The notes under the pieces are model-generated. The model did not search any database and was not told the origin of the DNA. It saw nothing but the letters and a program-made list of their open reading frames with translations. The position numbers and the translations under genes were made by a program. A stretch of DNA of 64,000 bases from Nautilus pompilius. Lineage: Eukaryota; Mollusca; Cephalopoda; Nautilida; Nautilidae. This document shows, piece after piece, positions 14,101-24,474 of the stretch; positions within the stretch are counted from its first letter, which is position 1; the number at the start of each line of letters is the position of its first letter. Location: the NCBI GenBank assembly GCA_018389105.1, contig JACATO010001005.1, positions 327,001 to 391,000 on the forward strand, given 5' to 3'.

Positions 14101-17100
14101 CTTTATATATTTCTCTTCAGCCAAAGTCATATTGTAGCTCAATCAACTTAAATTGTGAATTACTGGGACAGTTGTCCACATATCTGGTGAATTGGCTTGA
14201 AAACATTTGAATTTCTACTTCATTTGAACGGAAATCTTGAAAGCATTTCCTGAACTCTTTATAATTTTATAATCCCATTGCAGTGTTTTTCTGAAGATTG
14301 AACCTTAACAATGGCATGTCTATTGGATATCTTTTTCTAGTAGCTACAGCTTCTTCAAATGCCTTGACACTGTCAAACACTTCAAATACTAGTGCTTCTT
14401 CATCTTGAAGTTTAACATTAAGCTTATTGCAAATATTGTAACATCCAAGAAAAAAGCGAAATCACACAACTAAGATAATTTTGATAGCTCAGAAACTTGG
14501 TGGCCTTTGGTTATCATGAAGAGGTCTATTTCTTGTCAAAGTTTTTTTTTTTTTTAAAAAAAAAGAAAAGTCAGAACATGGCACCTTGACTCAACCACCT
14601 TACCTCTGAAATAAATCACATCTAAATCATATAGCAAAACTTTGACCAGCCTGTGGTTTAGTCCTCTTGGTGTATAATACAGTGATTAGTGAGCCAGTAT
14701 TGAAATCCTGTTCTACAAGCTTTCTCTATATGCAAGGTGAGTCCATTTTTTTCGCCACACACACTGGTGTACCGTCAGTCAGTTACTCCAACAAGCCTTT
14801 TGTTTGATATTTCTGATAGTGTGTAAATTAATTGTGGCCTCAGGCATGATTTTCCAATGAACCAAGGGATAGCAGCTTTTCTTTTATAGAAAAATTAGTA
14901 TCTGTCCTACGGATGAAAACCCACAAGTTGTGCAGCATTGTTAACATTGGTACTCTCGCTAAGGCAGAGAGTATATTAAACTTTCCCTATTTTTGAATGC
15001 AACTATGTCATCTGTTCACTTGGAAATGGTTTCACTATCTGAGTTTATTATCTGATGAATGTTTTTCTTCTCTGGACATAAAATGTTCATAGCACTGTCC
15101 AAATGGCATTTAGCAAACTCACCACCTGTAAAAAGTTCAGCATCTTTTACAGCCAAATAAGATATTACCAAACGTACAGGTCCTGCTACTTCAAACTGAT
15201 TGTGGGATTTCAAAAAAAAGTCTGCTAAGAAGTTAAATAATTTTATAATTTTTCCTTTCCTTTCCTTTGTAAGAGTTGTACTGTCTTGTATGTTTTGTAT
15301 CATGGTGTTTTCTGCTGTTATCTCTAACTTCTACATGTTGTTTACTATACTAGCTACATGACCAGGCGGTCATTGAGTTAAGAGCAGCACTGTATCATTG
15401 CAGATCAGATAAAGGAGCTTTATCTTTACCAGTGATAGTCTGTTGTTCTTTAAATACTTGGCACTCTGTCAACTATGTGCCTTTTCTGTTCATGCTGCCA
15501 GCTCTGGTTCTTCAAATCCACAAACTCAACCAACTTACTACATTTCAAAGCAACATTTGAAATAAGTAAAATGTCCCATGATTGACAGACTCATCTACTT
15601 TGAAACAACAACAAGCAAACTATTTGGTGCTATTTTTTTTTTTTTTGTTTGTGTTATTTTTGCATAGGATGGGAATTTTTTTTTTCCATGAAAAGGTTTC
15701 CTTTCGCATTTTCTATGTTTCTCTTTCTGTCTCTTACAGCCTGCTGTCCTCGACAACCTCCTGAGTTCCATGAAGTACGTCCTCACCGGGATGGGAATCC
15801 TGAGAATCAACCTGGAGAATCCCAAGAACAGAGTGAGCAAACAAAAGCCACCTTTCACGAAGGTTCCTCGTGGAAACAAACGATTTTATTTTTGTTCTCT
15901 CTTAGAGAGAGGGAAGAAGAAGAAATGTTACCAGTTTTCAAAAACTACTTCACATTTTATTTACTCCCCTTTTTTTCTAAATAGATTAGGTACTTAAAAA
16001 AAAAACAAACAAAAGGAAAAGAAATTGGCCATGAGCTACTTTCCTTTTTGTGTATCATAATTCAAATATTTAAATGCCAACTATGCCACGAAGGGGTCGA
16101 TTAAAATCCCAACAGTGACGATATCTTCTACATCAAATATCAGGTGTTAAAAACTCTCTTAGTTTATACTTTCTCTTCTCCTTGTAAAAAGACCATGAAA
16201 GTAAGATTCTTGCATTGCAAAATAGCAAAATGTTTTCAGCAAGGAAAAAAGAAATATACATTTTGTTGTTTTTTTTTTTTCATTTTCCAGTACAGAAACT
16301 TGTGTTCATGAACTTCACGATCGTATAGGCCAGTTAGTTACTCACAATTTGGATTGATAAAAATTCTCATTTTGAAATCTCAGATAATAGTTTGGTTGTT
16401 TTTTTTAACTACCAAATATGGAAAATGTATAAGACCACCTATCTTGATTGTGATATGTTATCCATATTACACTACACTACTTAAATATGGTTAACAAAAG
16501 AACCAATATGTTTTTTTTTTTTTAAAAGAGGCTTAAATAACATGAATTTTGTCTGAGGAGACCACACAAAATATCAGGAATACTATTGTTTATAACAGTA
16601 AAAGAATCAGTCCATAAAAGTTTACCTTTGTTTTTATTATTGGAACATTTGATTGTGTCCATTGTGACTTTAAAGCTTCAGCATATTCATGACAAGACTG
16701 GACAGCAGCTAATTTGTTGGGCATTTCTGGTCACCCTAGCAGTAGTAAATTAACTAACTATGCTTGGCAATCTTGGTTTTGTCTCCCAAAACAATTGCCC
16801 CCCTTTTTTGTTTGTTTTAAATGGAAATAAAAATTATTAGTATAATTGGGGGTAGAAACTAAAATGGTCACGATTATCATAACTTTACCTTGTATTATTA
16901 GAAATTAGCATAAATAATTCACTTGGTGCTGAGTTTCACGACTCAGAATATTAAACAATATAGAAAGGCCAAGGCATCACATCTGACAGCTAACAAATGG
17001 CAGCTATCCTTGTGAGGTACTTCACAGGATGTGATGTTGCCTATGGCATTCATATCTAGCCACTTGAAACCTCATGTTTTTGACTGATGCAACTGGAGAC

Positions 17101-20100
17101 TCAGCTTTGATAGTGCAATTCTCCCTTTACCTTCCTAGATAACCTAATCAGTGACACGTTAGCTTACAGCAGATTTGAAGGACTAATCTTAAATATTAAC
17201 AAGGGTCCTAAAACAACAGTATTTTCAGTGTTTATATAATTTAAAGCAACATTTACTTCATCAGGGTTTGTTCTTTCTTCTTCTAGGTGTTTATTGGTCT
17301 TTATGATCAGAGTATTTTTAATGTACATAGTCCACATTGCACCAAAAGATGTTATAGAATTGTCTCTCTTCTTTTACAGTTGTCACTATTTATAATAGTA
17401 TGAATCTTTTTTTAAGATCCGGAGTTTAAATGTTTAGAGGAAAATTTACACTGCTCAAGAACTTTCTTCTTTTAAGCAAGGTAAAGAAGAAAAAATGTTG
17501 TGGATCAGAGAGATCCACAAGTGAGGGAGAGTGCATGGCTAAAACTTTTTTGAGTTCATCTTTTTGTTCATAGGGGAGAGATAAAAGAAAAAAAAGGGAG
17601 AAGACAGAATGCAATATGATAATACCCAGGGCTTAGATGAATAGATCATTGAGCTATAGTATTATAGAAACACAGATAGATCAGTTGTATAAAGTTTTTG
17701 TATAGGCAACCATGTTAACTATAAGGGATTTTGCTGTAAATGCGTAGTTCCCGTGTTTGAAACATCTTGTCTGTCTTTCATACAAGATGCTTACAGGTTT
17801 GTTCTACTGCAGATCCACGCACAGACGGTGTTATCCTGCAGCTGCTGTTTTGATGAGAACCACACCATGCTGTCCTACACAGGCGCTGCCTTGAAATCTC
17901 TCTGGCAAGATAACGGTGTGAGGATAGCAGTGTCTCGTGGCTATGAGTATGAGCTGAACGACTCCGCCATCTAGTAAGGACTCATTCTTTTAAGAACTCT
18001 TTCTCCACCCTACATAGCAATGCTGGTCTCTCCAAATAGTCATTCTTCTTTCTCCTGCTTTCCTTTTGTTCCTTACCCCTCAGCTGCTAAAAACTGCAAT
18101 GGGGAAACAATCTGCAAATGTTTTATTAAAACTGTACTGCAGCACCAAATCCTACTATGGAGCAGTCACCCAAAATTGTTTTGGAGATTTTTTTGCAGTG
18201 AAACTTTGGTCTAGTTATCTCTTGTGTATTTGCTTCATAACAAGTAAGCATCACTAGATCCAGATCAAACAAACTATCAGCTTATATAGCTGTGCTTGTC
18301 ACCTTTACCAAGTTTTGAATATACTTATATGTAACAGTTGATTGACAAGATAAATTGTTCAATCTGTGAAAACCAAAAACTATTGGTGATGTTACCTATA
18401 GAAACTAAATCGTAGTTTGAGCATTTTCCGCCACCTTGGTAGAACTAATTACCAAGCCTACATTTCAGCAGTCTTCCCCTATTGTCATCTTGATAGAGGG
18501 CAGGTCCTGAGAACTGTTTTGGTATGCAGTGAGCTAAAGCATTGGTCTGAAAAAATAAATACAAAGTCTTGGTAACCAACAGGCCATGACTTTAAGACCA
18601 ACTTCAGCCACCACCACTTCTACCCAAAAATAGAAAGATCTGAAATCTCCACTGTGGTGATGGTGACAGGGAGGGATTTTCAAATGTAGGTTCTCGAGTT
18701 AGTTCTACCGACAAGATGGGAGGAAACACCCAGGCTAGTTTCTGTTTTATCTTATGTTTTGCACAAAAATTCCAAACTTTTTTTTTTTTTTTTTTGTTTC
18801 TTATCCTTAGAAAGGTTATCTTTTAGCAAACACAGGTAGAAAACCACATCAATTCATGGGGGAGGAAGTGTAGTAGTAAGTGGTACCTGGACCTACTAGG
18901 TCTTGCTTTTAGCCTAGAGTTTGGTGAGTAAGCAGTGTGCATCTTGCTGAATCCCAGTCACAAGTATTGCACCTTAATGGCAGATTCTGGCTGCACAGTT
19001 ATCCATTAGCTGTATGGGCATTCTTGACTAGCCAGTTAAATGAAATATCTTGTTTCCATAGGAAGTAGTTGGGGTAGAAATTCTAGTCTTTTTCTCCATG
19101 TAACCCCATTGACTCCCAACTTCCAGGATCAGTGCAAACTGCAGGTACACTCCTGCTAGGAGGTCATTTTGGAAAATAAAAGACACAACTGAATGAAATA
19201 ATGTAATTCCTGCATCTTAATTTGTTTTTGGGAGGTTGGTGACATGTGGTGTAAGTTATAGCACAGAAAATAAGTATATTTATGCATCAACAGCTGTCCA
19301 AAGATTAAATCTCACAGGTGAATAATCATGATATTGGCTGGTTTTCCAACTCCATTATTTGTTGCTGTGACCTACCTCATACTTAGGAAATACTGAGCTA
19401 AGTTCTGTCCAGGATGGCCATTGTTGGAGCTAAACAAATTAAAGAAACAGAAACACAATATTCTCTGTTGTGTCTCCTCATATTATCGATGGGACATTAG
19501 TACTTGACAGTCATTTCAATCAAATCGTAATTCAAAGAACAAAAGTGACTTTTCAGAAAATTAACACGCACAGAAATGAAACTTGTTAGAGATAGTCAAA
19601 CATAAATGAAGATGATGATATGTTATGATTTATATCTATTCCAAGTAAGGATCTTTGATATTGGACAAGCATTAATTAGTTCACTTGAAGTATTCATTGC
19701 TAAAGATTTTTATTCTTTGGAAAAGGGCAGCCTGTAGTTACACCTTTCTTCTTTCAGTGAGCCATTTATCACCGATATCGTATGCACTATCTACCATCAA
19801 CAATCAGCCAAGCTTAATTTCCATGCATCAACATCCATCCTTTCCTATTTTCATCTATATTCTCAGCTCCAAGTCAACTTTATCTTAAATTTAAACTTTT
19901 TATGAGAAGAAACAATAAATCCACCTTTTCTTAAATAGTACATTTTTAACATGTAGCAACTATTTAAAAAAGCGACAAACCACCGTCATAGCTTATTAAA
20001 AATGTATCGCTTCCTTATTCACTATTTAAAGCCAGAAATATGTATTCAAATTAGAAAGTTTACTTTGAATGACAATTTTATTTTAAAGCAGAGGGAATAG

Positions 20101-23100
20101 CACACATCTAAGATGCTTGTTCTTATATATGTATGATTTTAGCTATTTTGAAAACATGGATCGAATATGTTTGTCTAAGTACGTCCCCAATGCTGTTGAT
20201 GTTCTACGAGCAAGAGTGCGAACCACCGGAATTATTGAAACATGCTTCCACATAAACGATGTTGTGATCAGGTAAGTTTTTAAAATTGTTTGATTATTGT
20301 TATATAATTGAGAACTTTAGTCTGGAAGCTTTGTGTATATCCTGAAATAAGTGGAGAGTTCCATGATCAGATTTGTTGCACAGAATCTGGATGGCACCAA
20401 GTCTTTCACTTAATTATTGAATGCATGCAAAGTTAAAGTAATTTGGAAATGCTGGAATAGCAAGCGATTCTGTAAAGTTGTTTTATCACTTTCCGGTAGT
20501 GTCAAGGTCTGTGGTTAGCACAAAAGTTCAAATGCAGGGTTCTACATTAATGAAGACAATATTTCTTAAACAGTTATTCACTTAGTGATCAGCACAGACT
20601 CCTCTTGTAACAACTTTTATCAAAGAAATATTAAATTACAGATAATTTTTAGTGCTGTAAAGGAAAACAAGCAGGACCAGATCAGGAAACAAGTTCTAAC
20701 ATAAAGAATGCTTTAGAGGTAGTCAATAGAGGATGTACTGCCCCACCCTTTGACTGCAATACATGACTTTCAGTGGCTTTGCTTGCTACTTATAGCCCTA
20801 TCAATAGGAGCAGTGGACAGTAAAGTCCATCGTCTTATCAGAGTGGTTAAAGATCAGGCCAAAGATTCTCAGGATTTAGCCCAGGTGGACAGGTGGCAAT
20901 GAATGGTTTGGTCTTGGAGATAATGGTCTATTTACTTACGTGCCCCATGTGAATGAATATTATCATAGTTTGACATGGAGATCCAGAATCTCATCCCTGT
21001 ATCTCCCTGAAATACTGGTCTATGCTACCTAGGGAAATTTCTGCCGCCTCTGACCATCACTCCACCTCTATGGTGATCTCTTTCTGTGGTGTCCATAGGC
21101 CGGCTGCATGCTCCAGGACCCTCAAGGCTAATTCTTCACTCATCCTGATATGTTTGCTGCTGTTTATGGTGACAGTTTAATTGGATATGGGTCACCTTGG
21201 ATAGAGCCCCTCTTTCAACATAGGTTGAAGCTAATACCAACCTCTTTGTGGCCAAAGAGAGATCAGATGGCTTGGTGTTGAAGTTCTGCTTCACCAGGTC
21301 AAAAGTGACACTGATCATCTGATGCTGGAGGTGTGACCTGTGGCTGATCATGAACTGGTTTTCAGATGATATCCCTGTGCACTAAAAAATTGTCTCCATA
21401 GCTGAGAAACTGTAATTCTGTTCATATTCTGCTGCCTGGGCCTGTGACTGTCTGTCCTCTATCTTAGCAATAGCTCTGTACCTTAGAGAATCTGCCAAAC
21501 GAGTACAGCTACCCATTTGTAATGTTGCCTTCAAAACAAATAACCTAACAGAGCCAAAATTGGCATGAACACAGGCCAGTTTTTTCCTATCCTTTATCCC
21601 AAAGCTGAATTACGTGTTCCTACTGGAGCTTGTTTACTTACTTCTTTGATAAAAGTTGTTACCTGAAGAGGAGTTTGTTGAACATTTGGGAATAATAATA
21701 ATAATAATTTTAAAAATGTGCTGTCCACTTCTTTAGGTTGCTGCTTTGTTCTAGTTTCACCCATCCGTGTTGCACAAAGTTTTTGTTCAGTGAATTTCTA
21801 GTGTTAGAACTTCTGCAAATGAGGACCCACTTGAGTTGTGGTGGCTTGTGATTGTTACCATTAGTTACTAAGATATTCTGTGAATTGTTTCAGAATGTTT
21901 GATGTAGGTGGTCAGCGGTCGGAAAGAAATAAATGGATTCAATGTTTTGATGATGTCAAAGCCATTCTCTTTGTTGTGGCTCTCAGTTCCTATGATATGT
22001 GCCTTTATGAGGATCCAAACACGGTGAGTGAACTAAATGTTTATGATTTCAGCAGTTCTTCTAACAGGTAAGGAAGTAAAAAAGCAGACATATTTACAGT
22101 TCAGCAATGTAAAATCTCTCAATCTGCATTTTGCTCACACCTGCGCATATGCACCAAAATATTTAAGATCTCATTTCCCAGAGCATACATTTTAAAAAAT
22201 TTCAAAGATAGAATTTAAATCCAAATTTAAGATGAATTTAAATGCTATTTCTTTCAAAATGCAAGTTCAGAAGCAGCATCTTCCATCAAAATGTTACTTT
22301 TCATCTGCATCTCAGATATTTTGAAATTATTACAACTTGCAAATATCTGCATCTATGCTTTTTATCCAGACTATCTTAGTATTCAGTTCTTATATTTGTT
22401 TTGTGATAAAAATGTATTGAAAATCAAGAATTTCTTAAAATCAGACTCATCCAGCTATGGAGCAAACTACATTTAATTCACTTTTCATGGAGGGTATTTT
22501 GATGAAGAAACTTGTGTGCAATCAAAGTTTTATTGTAAATTTATCATAAAATGTTTTGTTTGTATTAAAATAGATATTTTCGGGCAGTCATGGTAAAAAG
22601 TATATGCAGTAGTAAGTTTCTAAACAATTATAGTGCTTCATTGAGTCCACAATAATGGCAGGACTAAGTAAATAAAATTTGACAATACTAAGAGTTTAGT
22701 TTAGTTTTTTTCTCCACTTGAAGCATACCATAATGCTGTAAATCATGATGCTTTCTTTGAAATTTGATCAATAAACCCCAAAGTTTGAGTCAATTAGCGA
22801 TGCATCACATGTCTGAGCTCCCTTACTATACTTTAAAGGATAGCCTATACTTGAACCGTGGATGGGTTAATTGAAATATGACCATGTTGACGTTTGCCCA
22901 ACAATAAGACTTTCTAAAAACTTTGCGTGTGTTTGATTTTCAGAACCGTTTGGTAGAAAGCCTAAAGTTGTTCAGAGCCATTTGTAACAATCGTTTCTTT
23001 TATAACACATGCATGGTGAGTACTCCTGATCTTTCCCCCCAGTTTACTCAGGTGACATTGTTTGTTTTCTTTGTTGCTGTGGTTTCCTCCTACTTTTTAA

Positions 23101-24474
23101 ACAAAACTTTATAATATCCAGAATTTATTAGAACAGTTTCCTTTCTCTTCATTATGGTGTGTACACTGAATTCTCTCTTCAGATTCTGTTTCTGAATAAA
23201 CTCGACCTCTTTAGAGACAAAATTCTTCATTCCCATCGACATCTAAGAAGATTCTTTCCCGATTATCCAGGTGAGAAAGGAATTCTTGCTAACTTTCCTT
23301 GATGATTGAAATTTTTATAGACAAACAAATAAAAAAAAGACAACTTTATTCTTGGTTCCATGATTATTTTTTGATTAATAATTGGAATTAATCAGGTTTC
23401 TTCCAATTTGAAAAGTATCTGATTTTTCCATATAAGCAGTTTGCATTAGGCCCTAAAATGAGTGAACAAAACACAAATACTGTTGGGGGAGGAATCTTTT
23501 TCACATAGTGAAATAAGATACAGCAGCTTATAACTTACCAAGTCAGATGATGTATATCTAGAGCTGGCAAATTACATTACTGGTCAAGTGGGTGCTGATG
23601 ACTGTGTGGACAGTCAAGTGCTGAAATGCCAGGTATTGTGTTTACCATTTGTTCATAATAGTGCTCCTCTCCTTGGGATGTGAATGAGTATCACAGATCT
23701 AGAAAACGTGGAAGGTATCACAGATATGAGCCAGATTTTGGGGATTTGTGTGAACCACTATCCAAACATTCGGAGCTATTTAGAGTATTCTCAAGAACAC
23801 ACCCACTACCACAATGGTTGTATTGAAGGATGATGTTTGGATCAAAACACAACCCACCATCTGCAAAGTTCTGAAAAAAATCTTGATTCATCACTAAAAT
23901 CAAATGTGCGCCCAGCGTCAGATGCCATCTTTGGTGCTTGTTTCTCATTCCAAGCATCTGTTTCTGTTGATTTTGCATCAAGGTTACAAATAGTGGATAT
24001 TGGATCTGTAATCCTGGATGTGCAATGATTCTGGGTGGTTTGTGGTATCATGTGCACACCCTTTGCACCTGTCTGGACAGCATTATCAGATTTGGCCACC
24101 CTGTTGCATTGTGATGACATCACCAAATGACAGTCTGCGTGCTCCTGTAGGGTTGAGCCTGAATGTTGTCCACTCTGCTATGCTAATTGCTATTCTCATT
24201 CTGTCATCTTTATTAACCTGGAGCAGAGTAAAAAAAGTAGATTTTCTGTTTTCACTTGTTCTTTTTCCCCCTCTCCTTCCCAGGGATTGACTGTGAGGTG
24301 GATGATGCTGCGCGGTACATCCAGCACCTTTTCCAGTCTCAGAACAACCATCCGGCCAAGATTATCTACCCACATTTCACCACTGCCACAGACACCAGCA
24401 ACATCCAGGTAGTGTTTCAAGTTGTCATGGATTCCATCCTTCGGGACAACCTGAAATGTGCCGCTTTGCTCTGA
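2034..24474 (+). CDS. gnav1: G-protein alpha subunit, probable Gv class, lacking first exon
   Basis: Heterotrimeric G-protein alpha subunit: a GTP-binding switch at the inner plasma membrane that couples seven-helix receptors to effectors. Eight GT-AG exons join in frame: 2034-2125, 15740-15832, 17813-17973, 20143-20271, 21894-22023, 22944-23015, 23183-23270, 24284-24474. They give about 317 residues; with a typical first exon of about 38 residues the protein would have the usual 355. Seen: P-loop GAAESGKST, switch I RARVRTTG, switch [11 protein letters not shown] with the catalytic Gln, NKLD for guanine, TTATDTSN near the end, and the C-terminus [10 protein letters not shown]. The tail fits none of the Gs, Gi, Gq or G12 classes; the tail and the FVVALSSYD and [11 protein letters not shown] stretches resemble Gv proteins as I remember them. 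Exons of 129 and 130 nt equal those I recall in vertebrate Gi genes. The first exon, with the lipidated N-terminus, was not found and probably lies left of the window. Subclass confidence is moderate; family is certain. Confidence 0.93.
2126..11500. other. G-alpha intron, unannotated 5' part
   Basis: Left two-thirds of a 13.6-kb intron. Only short, scattered open frames with no recognisable protein, homopolymer runs, and a short GT microsatellite near 3079-3095. I see no gene, RNA gene or recent mobile element. Confidence 0.6.
11520..13455 (+). mobile_element. hAT transposase fossil (KIAA1586-like)
   Basis: Decayed DNA transposon copy inside the G-alpha intron. Across interrupted + strand frames I can read hAT landmarks: around 12600-12730 a [20 protein letters not shown] stretch, then [18 protein letters not shown], which corresponds to the DGA...N-YP-I-WHCLNHRLEL-VSD motif of hAT transposases of the KIAA1586/ZBED type. 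The frame is broken by many stops, so it is long dead. Ends and terminal inverted repeats were not located; the bounds are approximate. It abuts a second hAT fossil in the opposite orientation. Confidence 0.65.
13930..15560 (-). mobile_element. hAT transposase fossil (FAM200/GTF2IRD2-like)
   Basis: Minus-strand hAT remnant. The longest open piece (15016-15303) contains [20 protein letters not shown] and ends in [13 protein letters not shown], matching the N-terminal A-K---F--GE-vK-c---A region followed by the LS--TvsrRI segment of GTF2IRD2/FAM200/ZBED5-like hAT proteins. Downstream on the same strand, in other frames, are [11 protein letters not shown] (the CTDGAP motif), NHRLVKVLL, and near 14120-14170 a LIELQ segment typical of the hAT C-terminal dimerisation region. 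It is interrupted many times and dead. Boundaries are approximate. Confidence 0.65.
15740..15832 (+). CDS. gnav1: G-alpha exon, start of helical domain
   Basis: Acceptor CTTACAG, donor AGA|GTGAGC, 93 nt in phase 0. It encodes [19 protein letters not shown] and continues to NPKNR, helix A of the alpha-helical domain. It follows a 13.6-kb intron. Together with the preceding exon it totals 185 nt, which equals the sum of two vertebrate Gi exons as I recall them, so the intron between them may have shifted. Confidence 0.93.
15833..17812. other. G-alpha intron, nothing recognised
   Basis: Intron of about 2 kb with poly-T runs and no readable protein similarity. Confidence 0.6.
17813..17973 (+). 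CDS. gnav1: G-alpha exon, helical domain
   Basis: Acceptor TACTGCAG, donor TA|GTAAGG, 161 nt. It encodes helical-domain helices B to [16 protein letters not shown], then [12 protein letters not shown] and [10 protein letters not shown]. The LW..GV and YELNDSA motifs are diagnostic of G-alpha. It is unusually cysteine-rich (three Cys in five residues). Confidence 0.95.
17974..20142. other. G-alpha intron, nothing recognised
   Basis: Intron of about 2.2 kb. It has only short open frames and one long poly-T run near 18779-18795. Confidence 0.6.
20143..20271 (+). CDS. gnav1: G-alpha exon with switch I
   Basis: Acceptor GATTTTAG, donor AG|GTAAGT, 129 nt. It encodes [20 protein letters not shown] and then [14 protein letters not shown]. 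The switch I arginine (cholera-toxin site position) and Mg-binding threonine are present. Confidence 0.96.
20700..21480 (-). mobile_element. possible Tc1/mariner-like fossil in G-alpha intron
   Basis: On the minus strand near 21040-21100 a [13 protein letters not shown] stretch resembles the GGSVMVWGGIS motif of Tc1-type transposases. A 71-residue open frame (21136-21351) precedes it without clear similarity. Only one weak motif supports this, and no terminal repeats were found. Confidence 0.3.
21894..22023 (+). CDS. gnav1: G-alpha exon with switch II
   Basis: Acceptor GTTTCAG, donor ACG|GTGAGT, 130 nt. It encodes [20 protein letters not shown], including the DxxGQ catalytic glutamine, then [20 protein letters not shown]. 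Confidence 0.97.
22024..22943. other. G-alpha intron, nothing recognised
   Basis: Intron of 920 bp, AT-rich, without recognisable features beyond its splice sites. Confidence 0.6.
22944..23015 (+). CDS. gnav1: G-alpha exon, alpha3 region
   Basis: Acceptor TTTTCAG, donor ATG|GTGAGT, 72 nt in phase 0. It encodes [20 protein letters not shown] followed by NTCM. Vertebrate Gi genes, as I recall, have one exon where this gene has two, so the following intron is an extra one. Confidence 0.95.
23183..23270 (+). CDS. gnav1: G-alpha exon with NKxD motif
   Basis: Acceptor CTCTTCAG, donor CCAG|GTGAGA, 88 nt. It encodes [20 protein letters not shown] and then [12 protein letters not shown] gives guanine specificity. 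Confidence 0.95.
23540..24220 (-). mobile_element. Tc1/mariner transposase fossil in last G-alpha intron
   Basis: On the minus strand the motif FSDESRF (around 23870-23890) is the catalytic-core signature of Tc1/mariner transposases. Just upstream, in a neighbouring frame, is [14 protein letters not shown], which aligns with the usual RAHLRWTRQQW that precedes (V/L)FSDESRF. A preceding [17 protein letters not shown] stretch fits the AGL-sRRP-v-P-LT-RHR segment. The frame is shifted between these blocks and carries stops, so the copy is inactive. Ends were not defined. Confidence 0.55.
24284..24474 (+). CDS. gnav1: G-alpha last exon
   Basis: Acceptor TTCCCAG, ends at TGA. It encodes the alpha4-beta6-alpha5 region: [20 protein letters not shown] and the C-terminus [10 protein letters not shown], the receptor-contact tail. 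Cysteine is at position -5, not the -4 position that pertussis toxin modifies in Gi/o. Confidence 0.95.
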
